The notes beneath the pieces are model-generated. The model was not told the origin of the DNA, made no database searches, and saw only the letters and a list, made by a program, of their open reading frames with translations. A stretch of 64,000 nucleotides of DNA from Trichomonas vaginalis G3 (Eukaryota; Parabasalia; Trichomonadida; Trichomonadidae), in assembly GCF_026262505.1 (NCBI RefSeq), contig NC_067205.1, positions 12,586,001-12,650,000 of the forward strand. The letters run 5' to 3'. This document shows, piece after piece, positions 41,460 to 51,189 of this stretch; position 1 is the stretch's first letter, and every line of letters starts with the position of its first letter. Position numbers and translations under genes: made by a program.

Positions 41460-42318
41460 ATGTATAGACAAATACCTTTATCTGTTGCGTTCAGTAGTGA
41501 AAACCCTGACGTCAAAATAAAAGGGGAACAGAGTAACGTTTAAGTTTCCAACAGACTGGATTGTGAACATAAATGAAGAGAAGTACATTGGCATAACATC
41601 TATGTATATAACACGTGCTTTCAGAAAGGTTGACTTTATACTTCAAGTCGAGATAGAAAATGACGAACAGTCTTTAAGCGCCCAAAACATTCACATATAC
41701 AAATACTTTAAAGACGATACAACATTGTTGCAATGTATGATTTCATTTAATGAGATGTTCGAGAAAAAGTTCAACATTGAAGTACAAACTTTACAGCCTT
41801 TACGTGAGTTTCTTGCACAACTGAAAGAAGAAGGTAGTCAGCCACAACTTATAGACTTTCATTATGAATTTAATGAAAATGAAGATGGAACTCATGACTG
41901 TCAATTCATTGTATTCTCACCATTCAATGAAGTCGCTAAAGAGAAAAAAAATCCATTACGTATAAGATTTCAAATCTCTGAACCAAGTGATGATTTTAAG
42001 AATGTTTTCAATTATGATGCAATGCTTCCGAGGAAAAATGAATTTTCAAAGATTGTAACACCTGGCATTTGGGATAGAAAGCAAGCAATACTTTACTCTA
42101 ATATAGCCAAAGGCGTTGAAAATGAGTTCATTGGTCATACAAGAACTTCACCACTTCCTAACCCTAAATACTATAAATTAACTGGCTTCAATCGTGAGTT
42201 TTGGATAGACATGTTCTCCACTCATGACCATAAATGTCCAGTGTTCTTGCCTCCAGATGGGAAGGACTGTCTCTACATTGAAGCACAACTCTTAAACTCT
42301 ACCATCGCAGTATTGTAA
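41460..42318 (+). CDS. Maverick protein of unknown function (possible minor capsid)
   Basis: Coding signal runs from an ATG near 41,460 to the stop, about 280 residues, with about one break. The main frame (251 residues) is beta-rich in its first half (KVDFILQVEIENDEQSLSAQ) and ends FLPPDGKDCLYIEAQLLNST. It lies between the capsid gene group and the replication cassette. Size and strand content would fit a single jelly-roll penton or another virion protein, but no motif decides this. Confidence 0.5.
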
Positions 42319-42343
42319 AATCTACGCTAGCTTTATTTTTATC

Positions 42344-42475
42344 ACGAATGACCTCATTGCTGACAAAAATAAGCCGCTAGCGGCAAGGGCGAAGCCCATG
42401 ACCTCATTCATGACCTCATTGCTGACAAAAATAAGCCGCTAGCGGCAAGGGCGAAGCCCATGACCTCAGAACTTC
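42344..42475. repeat. Duplicated block of two GC-rich hairpins
   Basis: A block of about 64 bases is present twice in tandem. Each holds GCCGCTAGCGGC, a perfect palindrome, then GGGCGAAGCCC, a stem with a three-base loop, followed by ATGACCTCA. They lie just after a gene end in an A/T-rich setting. Similar doublets follow the helicase gene (46,321-46,350) and flank the KilA-N gene. Confidence 0.8.
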
Positions 42476-42529
42476 AACTCAAAGAGTCCGGAGACAAAGT
42501 CTCATGGTTTTTAGGTTATTCAATAATTA

Positions 42530-43960
42530 ATTATTTTTGAAGAACTGAAGGTGCTACCATGCTACCATGTGCTACCAGGTCATTTAACTTCTCTGAAAAA
42601 GTGTGACAACATGACATTTTGACAACAGTTCAGGAGGAAGGTAGTTATGAATTATTTTTAAAGAACTGAAGGTGCTACCATGCTACCATGTGCTACCAGG
42701 TCATTTAACTTCTCTGAAAAAGTGTGACAACATGACATTTTGACAACAGTTCAGGAGGAAGGTAGTTATGAATTATTTTTAAAGAACTGAAGGTGCTACC
42801 ATGTTACCATGTGCTACCAGGTCATTTAACTTCTCTGAAAAAGTGTGACAACATGACATTTTGACAACAGTTCAGGAGGAAGGTAGTTATGAATTATTTT
42901 TAAAGAACTGAAGGTGCTACCATGCTACCATGTGCTACCAGGTCATTTAACTTCTCTGAAAAAGTGTGACAACATGACATTTTGACAACAGTTCAGGAGG
43001 AAGGTAGTTATGAATTATTTTTAAAGAACTGAAGGTGCTACCATGCTACCATGTGCTACCAGGTCATTTAACTTCTCTGAAAAAGTGTGACAACATGACA
43101 TTTTGACAACAGTTCAGGAGGAAGGTAGTTATGAATTATTTTTAAAGAACTGAAGGTGCTACCATGTTACCATGTGCTACCAGGAAACTTCTTCAGTGTG
43201 ACAACATGACATTTTGACAACAGTTCAGGAGGAAGGTAGTTATGAATTATTTTTAAAGAACTGAAGGTGCTACCATGTTACCATGTGCTACCAGGTCATT
43301 TAACTTCTCTGAAAAAGTGTGACAACATGACATTTTGACAACAGTTCAGGAGGAAGGTAGTTATGAATTATTTTTAAAGAACTGAAGGTGCTACCATGCT
43401 ACCATGTGCTACCAGGTCATTTAACTTCTCTGAAAAAGTGTGACAACATGACATTTTGACAACAGTTCAGGAGGAAGGTAGTTATGAATTATTTTTAAAG
43501 AACTGAAGGTGCTACCATGCTACCATGTGCTACCAGGTCATTTAACTTCTCTGAAAAAGTGTGACAACATGACATTTTGACAACAGTTCAGGAGGAAGGT
43601 AGTTATGAATTATTTTTAAAGAACTGAAGGTGCTACCATGTTACCATGTGCTACCAGGTCATTTAACTTCTCTGAAAAAGTGTGACAACATGACATTTTG
43701 ACAACAGTTCAGGAGGAAGGTAGTTATGAATTATTTTTAAAGAACTGAAGGTGCTACCATGCTACCATGTGCTACCAGGTCATTTAACTTCTCTGAAAAA
43801 GTGTGACAACATGACATTTTGACAACAGTTCAGGAGGAAGGTAGTTATGAATATTTTTAAAGAACTGAAGGTGCTACCATGCTACCATGTGCTACCAGGT
43901 CATTTAACTTCTCTGAAAAAGTGTGACAACATGACATTTTGACAACAGTTCAGGAAATAT
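42530..43960. repeat. Left repeat array of the replication cassette, 12 copies of a 121-bp unit
   Basis: Units are marked by GTGCTACCATG(C/T)TACCATG at 42,551, 42,672, 42,793, 42,914, 43,035, 43,156, 43,267, 43,388, 43,509, 43,630, 43,751 and 43,871. All are 121 bases except one of 111 and one of 120. Each unit has short internal direct repeats: GCTACCATG twice, and TGACAACATGACATTTTGACAAC. It faces an inverted counterpart beyond the helicase gene. Iterated sites beside a primase and helicase suggest a replication origin, as inference. Confidence 0.95.
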
Positions 43961-44019
43961 GATGCAGTCCAAAAATAAAGTTAGTTTTAAAATTATTTTT
44001 ATTTTTTATTCCTATATAA

Positions 44020-45033
44020 ATGACAGCAACAAACAACAGCAACAACTATATCGTTTCTGATGAAAATATCATTGATTCATTAGCTGAGGAATTAGTTGTG
44101 GCAGAAACTAAAACCCTCAACGAAAGAATTGGTGAAAACAGGATTGATTTACATAACTACCTCAAACATGATGGAGGAAGAGGAAGGAAAACTGGTATGG
44201 CTTTATTAGTAAATAAAATATCAAATTTAACGATTATAGATGTTGATATCAATAAATCGTACAATGATGAACTTAAAGAAACAGTTAGAAAAGACATTTT
44301 ATCAAAACTTTCGGATAAAGATGTTATCGTTAAAACCGCTTCAGGAGGTCTTCACATTTATTGCAACACTAATTTCTTCTATGCAGTTTCGAACAGAATG
44401 ATTAAATGTTATTCCTGCAATGATTATGATATTGATATCATGACTTCTATGGATGATTCAAAGCGTTCTTTAGTGGTTATGGCTGATTCAAGAGTTCGCA
44501 AGAATGCAACAGAACCAATCAAAACATACTCATTCATTCGTGGAAGTTATGATTCAACATTAACTAGAACAGTGAATGATATATTAAATGATTTGAATAT
44601 TAAGGTAAGAGTTGAACAGAAGAACGAAGAAATAAAGACTATCATGAATGAAAACAAAGATGTAAACATTGACGATAAACTTGCCCAGAGCATAGTTGAT
44701 GGCATCTGTGATTTTGAAGTACATAATGACGGTGGAAACATGAATTTAGAAAAAGAAGTTACATTATTCACACTGTTTCAAGCTATTAATTCGTTACCGG
44801 ATCATTTAATTAATGAAGCATACGATAACGTTTATAACTTCTGCAGTTTAACAGAAAATGCAAAAAGTAATTTTGAAAAAGCACGTAGTAGATATGCACA
44901 TTTAATGACTTCTCCATTTGTTTTAGTGAAGATTCTAAAACTATATCAAAAGGAATATTATGATGAATATGTTTTACCTTTATTACGTAAGCCAAAAATA
45001 ACATTTGATATCAAACTTGATGACTCGTTTTGA
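44020..45033 (+). CDS. Archaeo-eukaryotic-type primase (Prim-Pol-like)
   Basis: A 337-residue protein. It shows the three AEP motifs in order: L-T-I-I-D-V-D-I with the aspartate pair D74/D76, S-G-G-L-H-I-Y with H112, and a third acidic motif in Y-D-I-D-I-M around 136-141. These would hold the metal ions and the nucleotide for primer synthesis. The N-terminus is polar; the C-terminal 130 residues are helical and may link to the helicase. The next frame overlaps its stop by four bases. The ATG is preceded by an AT-rich TATTCCTATATAA string. Primase-helicase pairs of this type occur in large DNA viruses, virophages and Polinton-like viruses. Confidence 0.8.
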   Translation: MTATNNSNNYIVSDENIIDSLAEELVVAETKTLNERIGENRIDLHNYLKHDGGRGRKTGMALLVNKISNLTIIDVDINKSYNDELKETVRKDILSKLSDKDVIVKTASGGLHIYCNTNFFYAVSNRMIKCYSCNDYDIDIMTSMDDSKRSLVVMADSRVRKNATEPIKTYSFIRGSYDSTLTRTVNDILNDLNIKVRVEQKNEEIKTIMNENKDVNIDDKLAQSIVDGICDFEVHNDGGNMNLEKEVTLFTLFQAINSLPDHLINEAYDNVYNFCSLTENAKSNFEKARSRYAHLMTSPFVLVKILKLYQKEYYDEYVLPLLRKPKITFDIKLDDSF

Positions 45034-46343
45034 TAACAGATATTAGACGCAAGGCTGAAAATCATCAGTATAAAAACAGTTCTGAAGTAATTGAGGATTT
45101 ATCACGTGTAATCCGTTTTGTAGATTGTGGAAATAAATATTTCATTCAAAAGGACTATAATATCCACGACAAAATGAATCAAATATCATTTGTTCTTCAG
45201 TCAAACATGAAAGAGTCACTCAAAATGATTAAATTATTTAAAGAAGAAGGTAAAACCATAACAGCATGGGATGTACTACTAAATCAATTGTCTTCATTAA
45301 CCGTTAAGGGTGTTTGCTTTAAATCTGATTCCCCAGATGTTTTCTCAACGTTTCAGGGTTATAAATACAACATTCTCGAAAAACCAGATTACTCAAAAAT
45401 TGAGATGTTTATGAATTTCATTAAAGAAGCCATTTGTGATAATAACGATGAAGTGTATAAATACCTTCTCGGCTGGATTGCATCAATGATTCAACATCCT
45501 GGAATCAAGAATGAAACAGCAATTATTTTGAAAGGACTTCAGGGAACAGGTAAAAACAGATTTACAGACATTATTTCTGAACTTCTCGCTGGTTATTCAT
45601 GTAAAAACATTACCGAAATAAGTGAGCTAACGGGTAATTTCAACTCAGTAGTTGAAAATAAAATGTTTCTTGTACTTAATGAACTCAAGAATGTGGGTGA
45701 AGACAGACTCGCAAACTTCAACGCTTTGAAATCAATTATTACGGATAATCAAATTAGAATTAATGAAAAGAATCAACCCAGAAGAACTGCTCAGAATGTT
45801 GCAAACTTCATTTTCGTAACTAACAACGTCTACCCTGTCAAAATTGAAGTTGGAGACAGAAGATACGTAGTTTTAAGAGTTAATGGTAAATTCAAGGGTC
45901 AATTTGATTACTTCAAGAATTTAATGGATTCATGCACAAAGGAATTTTATGATAATTTACTGACGTATTTTATGCAATATGACCTTTCATCATTTAATGT
46001 ACGAATCATACCGATGACTGAAGCCAAACAAGATTTAATTGAATTATCATCAAATCCTTTAGATGTATGGATAAATACACATTATGATGAATTGTGTGCA
46101 GGTATGACGTGTGAAAATGCTCTATTCTGCAAACCTTCAGACATGAAAGACAAAAACTTTCAAATGAGTATTAAGGATAAATGTGATAGGAAACATAGAA
46201 GAATAGACGGTAAACAAACATGGTATTATGTTTTGAAAGAAGAAATGAAAGGATTATATAAACAGGTTGAACCAAACGATAATGAGGAATCATTTACTGA
46301 TGATGAAATACCTGTAAATGAGCCGCTAAGCGGCGAGACCTGA
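45030..46343 (+). CDS. SF3 helicase (D5-like)
   Basis: A 437-codon frame. Walker A is G-L-Q-G-T-G-K-N at about 169-176, Walker B is M-F-L-V-L-N-E at about 212-218, and motif C is F-I-F-V-T-N-N at about 260-266. This order and spacing define superfamily 3 helicases, which form hexameric rings that unwind DNA at viral-type origins. Downstream text I-K-D-K-C-D-R-K-H-R-R-I-D-G-K resembles the winged-helix end of D5-like proteins. It lies directly after the primase frame, and together they form the replication module of the element. A GCCGCTAAGCGGC palindrome is at the very end. Confidence 0.88.
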   Translation: MITDIRRKAENHQYKNSSEVIEDLSRVIRFVDCGNKYFIQKDYNIHDKMNQISFVLQSNMKESLKMIKLFKEEGKTITAWDVLLNQLSSLTVKGVCFKSDSPDVFSTFQGYKYNILEKPDYSKIEMFMNFIKEAICDNNDEVYKYLLGWIASMIQHPGIKNETAIILKGLQGTGKNRFTDIISELLAGYSCKNITEISELTGNFNSVVENKMFLVLNELKNVGEDRLANFNALKSIITDNQIRINEKNQPRRTAQNVANFIFVTNNVYPVKIEVGDRRYVVLRVNGKFKGQFDYFKNLMDSCTKEFYDNLLTYFMQYDLSSFNVRIIPMTEAKQDLIELSSNPLDVWINTHYDELCAGMTCENALFCKPSDMKDKNFQMSIKDKCDRKHRRIDGKQTWYYVLKEEMKGLYKQVEPNDNEESFTDDEIPVNEPLSGET

Positions 46344-46384
46344 AGGTCTAGCTTTATAAAGTATGATTTGAATTTATTTTTGCA

Positions 46385-47117
46385 TTAATCCTGAACTGTT
46401 GTCAAAATGTCATGTTGTCACACTTTTTCAGAGAAGTTAAATGACCTGGTAGCACATGGTAGCATGGTAGCACCTTCAGTTCTTCAAAAATAATTCATAA
46501 CTACCTTCCTCCTGTGTTGTTGTCAAAATGTCATGTTGTCAACATGGTAACATGGTAGCACCTTCAGTTATTCAAAAATAATTCATAACTACCTTCCTCC
46601 TATGTTGTTGTCAAAATGTCATGTTGTCACATTTTTTCAGAGAAGTTAAATGACCTGGTAGCACATGGTAACATGGTAGCACCTTCAGTTCTTCAAAAAT
46701 AATTCATAACTACCTTCCTCCTGTGTTGTTGTCAAAATGTCATGTTGTCAACATGGTAACATGGTAGCACCTTCAGTTATTCAAAAATAATTCATAACTA
46801 CCTTCCTCCTATGTTGTTGTCAAAATGTCATGTTGTCACATTTTTTCAGAGAAGTTAAATGACCTGGTAGCACATGGTAACATGGTAGCACCTTCAGTTC
46901 TTCAAAAATAATTCATAACTACCTTCCTCCTGTGTTGTTGTCAAAATGTCATGTTGTCAACATGGTAACATGGTAGCACCTTCAGTTATTCAAAAATAAT
47001 TCATAACTACCTTCCTCCTATGTTGTTGTCAAAATGTCATGTTGTCACATTTTTTCAGAGAAGTTAAATGACCTGGTAGCACATGGTAGCATGGTAGCAC
47101 CTTCAGTTCTTTAAAAA
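46385..47117. repeat. Right repeat array of the replication cassette, inverted to the left array
   Basis: The same sequence family as the left array but on the other strand: CCTGAACTGTTGTCAAAATG, then GTAGCACCTTCAGTT. Here full units alternate with shortened ones, a higher-order period of about 230 bases. The outer border TTCTTTAAAAATAATTAATT matches the left array's outer border in inverse, so the whole cassette (about 42,514-47,130) has inverted ends. Confidence 0.95.
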
Positions 47118-47146
47118 TAATTAATTATTGAATGACTGGGAAATAA

Positions 47147-47242
47147 ATTCACGAAAATTCAAGAGGTGAGAAAAGAGGTGAAAAAAGAGGTGACATCTCA
47201 CCTAGCCGCTTTGCGGCTCTGACCCTTTGGGTCTCTTCACCT
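47147..47242. repeat. Direct repeat bordering the KilA-N gene, copy 1
   Basis: A block of about 96 bases: ATTCACGAAAATTCAAGAGG, two more AGGTGA-type repeats, then two hairpins (AGCCGCTTTGCGGCT and GACCCTTTGGGTC) and TTCACCT. It is repeated almost exactly at 48,020-48,117 on the other side of the KilA-N gene. Confidence 0.95.
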
Positions 47243-47249
47243 AAACATT

Positions 47250-47948
47250 ATTTTTACTGAATTCAATAAAAATAAATGGTTCATTTACTCACAATATTTT
47301 TGTACAAAACGACCCCAAACTTTTAACTTCTTTTCTGCAGCTTCAAATGCTATCTTAGCGAGTTCATATTCTCTAAATTCTCTCTTTAAATCTTCTTGTT
47401 CCCATTGGTCTAGTTCGTATGGAGAATCTCTATAACCATAATATATCTCACGTTCATGTTCTAATTGTTTTCACACATTTTCCAACTTCTTCTTCGAACA
47501 AAGGTTTAGCATTCTCCACTGTATCTTCGAGTTCTTCTTCATCTAACTTCTCATGAACTTTCTTGTCTATGGAGTCCATAATATCTTTGACATAAAATGC
47601 ATACTTTACAGAGCACCATTCAGCAACAAAATGAACGAGGTCAGCATGTATGTAAATACCTTTGAATTCATTCATAACGCCCTTAGTAAGCTCATAAAAT
47701 GCTTGTTTTGAGGTTGAGCCACTTTTGGCTCGACCGTATTCTTTCAACCAAAACTCAAGAATTTCCTGCATTTTAGCACTATTGAGAAATCTGTTTAAAT
47801 GGTTTAACTTTCCTGCTTCTCTCGCCATCTTTGTTGCATTAATGTAACCATCCTTGTCTCTACGTAAGACTTCAATACCGTTATAAGTGCCTTTTGTGAA
47901 TGTTTCACCATTAGATTTGTTCGTGAATGTTTTTGCTTCGATTGACAT
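47250..47948 (-). pseudogene. KilA-N domain protein of Maverick 1
   Basis: The main frame starts at MSIEAKTF and shows the KilA-N domain: YNGIEVLRRDKDGYINATKM, then L-N-H-L-N-R-F-L-N-S, and later IYIHADLVHFVAEWCSVKYA. KilA-N is a DNA-binding domain of phages and large DNA viruses, related to fungal APSES factors, and is found in trichomonad genomes. Coding-like sequence of the same strand continues to about 47,250 with Y-G-Y-R-D-S-P-Y and a charged helix. About one break. Perhaps a regulator of element genes. Confidence 0.82.
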
Positions 47949-48019
47949 TTCTGTTCTTACATACAAAATAAAAAAAATAAATAAAAATAAAACTAACGTT
48001 ATTTTTGGTCTTTTGTGAA

Positions 48020-48117
48020 AATTCACGAAAATTCAAGAGGTGAAAAAAGAGGTGAGAAAACAGGTGAAATCTCACCTAGCCGCTTTGCGGCTCTGACCCT
48101 TTGGGTCTCTTCACCTC
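48020..48117. repeat. Direct repeat bordering the KilA-N gene, copy 2
   Basis: Second copy of the block at 47,147-47,242, in the same orientation, with a few differences in the GAGGTGAAAAAA part and identical hairpins. The same GAGGTGAAAAAAGAGGTG text also forms the inner border of both terminal repeats. Confidence 0.95.
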
Positions 48118-48231
48118 AATTATATTTTTGGTGTAAATTTATGACAAAAATAAATGGTACCATTAATGATATCATGACTGTTCTCATTCATGTCTGATTT
48201 ACATCCAACGAAAAAGTTTAGAAGAATTTTC

Positions 48232-49297
48232 TTATTCTTTCTGGCATGTTTTATCTTTCCAGTACTCCCGCTCTAATGGTCCCAGATGAGTTGGTTTAGA
48301 TTCTCTCAAGTTCTTAGATGGTATAACATCTTCAACGCCTCCTTCATATCTTACTTTATAAGTGTCATCGTTTGTGTTGTAGTCAAGTATTTCAATAACC
48401 ACTCCTCGCTTTGCTTCGTCAATTTCAGCAAGTTTGCCATTACTACTTTCGACTAATTTATGTCGAGGGTAAAATGCTATGGAGTCGTCAGCAGCTTTTA
48501 TAAGATATCCATTACCTTGCGTAGAGTCTACGATATAATAATTTCGACTTAACCTTAAACGTTTCTTTGTCAATGGTTTGTCGTCAAGAACTACACGAAC
48601 TTTTGTACCAGGAATGAGGGTAAATTGTTTTGAATTTCTGATATTTTGTGTTTGACTTAGTTTCTTTTGTATATACTTTTCTTCTTGTTGTTGTGTCATT
48701 GAATTTGGTGTATGTCCTGTTGTAGAATGTGTTGAGGAATTATATACTTCGAGAAAATGTTTCATTGTTTCTTCGGTAAAGTCTCGCTCTTGATTTAAAT
48801 CTCTGAGAGTCCTTATGAAGCGGTTAATGATACCGAGTATGTTATGGTTATGGTCTTCAGTAGTGTAGTGAGTTATGTTATGCTTAATGAGAAATTCTGT
48901 GATTTCATTGCTGAGGTATGCACTGTCTTGGTCTGATGTTAAAGTACTTGGCTATGTTCTGCTACAAACTTTTGTAAAACTCTTAACACTTCACGAGTTC
49001 CTTTATTTTTCATTGGATATGCATATGCTTTACGAGTGTTAACATTTATGAAGATGAGGAATGGTTTATGTCCTCCTTTTCTGCTTTGAATGAGAGTGTC
49101 AAATTGGTATGCGTCAGGAGTGTTGGAGTAAATTGGTAAAAAGTAGTCGTAAGGATTTATTTTTGTTGATGTACAACATTTTTGTCAAAGAACCTTTTCA
49201 CTTCAGCTCTGTTAGTAAATCCCGAACTCTTTGCAGCTCCATTGAATTTCTTAAAAGACCTCCATGGATGTTGTTCGAATACTTCTTTCAAGCTCAT
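48232..49297 (-). pseudogene. Maverick integrase (retroviral-type core, chromo-like end)
   Basis: Two parts can be recognised on this strand: the integrase core region, and a C-terminal part with N-S-S-T-H-S-T-T-G-H-T-P-N and a chromodomain-like Y-K-V-R-Y-E-G-G-V-E. This is the rve-type integrase that defines Mavericks/Polintons and would join element ends to host DNA with a 5-6-base stagger. The gene is broken (a few breaks). Confidence 0.8.
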
Positions 49298-49338
49298 TTA
49301 TGTAAAGTTAAAGATTTTATTCTAGGCTCAAGCGCGTT

Positions 49339-51081
49339 CATTGAACTCTATTCCATGCAAATACAGTCATAAATGGTGGCATATAATCTGCACCCGAGCC
49401 TGTTGGATTTGTTGTGAAAGTATGTGAATGATTTCCTCCTGGTTCAGTTGGTCGAAAAGTCTTTTTTGCTGCATTGTTATAAGATGGAGATAAAACGTCA
49501 TTGCCAGCTTCATATTCTGAGTTGTATAATGGATGGTCTCTTAATGAGTGACTATGGTCGCCAGAAAAGTTTGTCGTTCCTGTATGAGTGCGGTGGAAGG
49601 TTTGCTTCAGTAATTTTCTTCGAACCTCCTGTTTGTTTGAATATCTAGCACAGTATAAGAATTTATCTACAATCTGTTCCCAGTACCGAAACCCAGAACT
49701 GTTGCTGGATTTGTTGAGTTCATTGACGTATAAATAGAACTATAGGATATAATGTTTGAAGTATTTCTGTCTTTAATGTTTGAAGCTCTGTTTTGTCGGC
49801 TTTCTTATCTAACATTGCTGGTAGTTCATATGCTTCAAAGTTTCTGGCATGATCTTCGGTATTCCTGCAACTCTTATCTAAATTGTTAAGAGTATCTTTT
49901 ACGCTTGTACTTGGATTTTTCTAATGGTGCACTTGAACAAGGTCAAAGTTCAATATTATGTCGTCTGCTCTAACAGTAGTGAAGGATTTATGTGTATGGT
50001 TCTTGTCAGCTTTACTGTCATATAAATCTTGAGCAGTGAATTTAATATTATGTTCATCCTTCATGACATAAACATCTTTACATCTAATGTTTCTCATCGT
50101 CGTTATGTCGTCATCCGATGTTAAACCTTGTGGAAAGTTAGGAGGTTTACAATATATTGCATCCCCACCAGTTTCTTCAACCGTTCCTTCAATACTTTCT
50201 ATACCAACAGTTGTGAAGAAATCATGTGTATGGTTCTTATCTGCTTTCTTATCTAACATTGCTGGTAGTTCATATGCTTCAAAGTTTCTGGCATGACTTT
50301 CAATGTTCCTGCAACTGTTATCTAAATTGTTAAGAGTATCTTTTACGCTTGTACTTGGATTTTCTAATGGTGCACTTGAACCAAGGTCAAAGTTCAATAT
50401 TATGTCGTCTGCTCTAACAGTAGTGAAGGATTTATGTGTATGGTTCTTGTCAGCTTTACTGTCTAATGTAGCTTGAAGTTCATTTATATCGGAGATGTTG
50501 TGTTTATGAGATTTCAAAACTTTGTTCGTTGCTTCGAGTTCAACTTTGTCAGCTTTACTTTTAATAGCATCTTCAAACGTTATTTTTGACTTAACTCTCA
50601 AAGTAAATCTTGGTTCAACTAATACACCGTTAACATTGAAAGTAGAGGCATAAATTTCATCGTTATAACCAAATGCTTCTGGTGCTTTAGCTACATCATA
50701 CTGTACAGTACAGCTTATGTCATAACCTTTAGCACGAATGTATTTATATCTTCTTTCATTAACATTTTTTGTCTTCACTTCATCACTTCGTGTTAAATAT
50801 CCATGGTAGTCCGTTATAATCTGTTCGTCTGAAGTTATATAATGAACATGGTTTTTATCTGCTTTTTCGGCTAATTTCTCATTAACATCATTCACTTCTA
50901 ATTCAACTCTTCCGCCAGAACTCTTATTATCATCATTAATCTTTTTCATTAATTCGGTAATTACGTCATAAAGACTATATTCTGTTTTCGGTTTTGTAAA
51001 TAATGAGTCAAAATTTCTTTTCATCATTACATCGCTGACATTAATGATATCACCAATTCCTTTTTCATTTATTCTCTTCAT
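49339..51081 (-). pseudogene. Phage-fibre-like protein with HxH repeats and tail-collar-like end
   Basis: The longest frame (386 residues) holds recurring modules ending S-K-A-D-K-N-H-T-H, with HxH motifs at residues 78-80, 192-194, 214-216, 284-286 and 362-364. In phage fibres such HxH motifs bind iron inside a trimeric needle. Closer to the gene end on the same strand is G-N-H-S-H-T-F and then Y-M-P-P-F-M-T-V-F-A-W-N, the signature of phage tail-collar C-termini. Taken together this is a receptor-binding fibre-type gene, unexpected in an element of a eukaryote. Broken, with a few breaks and an internal 444-bp tandem duplication. Confidence 0.75.
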
Positions 51082-51189
51082 TAATTCTGCAATAATGACG
51101 AATATATAATCTGTTAATTTATTCTCTTCATCGAGGGTTTATAGAATGTTTTGAAATTGAATCATTAACTCCTCTAAATAACAATAACA

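Noticed and set aside
44020-46343. Replication cassette as a free plasmid that inserted into the Maverick
   Set aside because: Not excluded, but no target duplication or integrase of its own is seen; kept as an open reading inside the finding rather than a feature.
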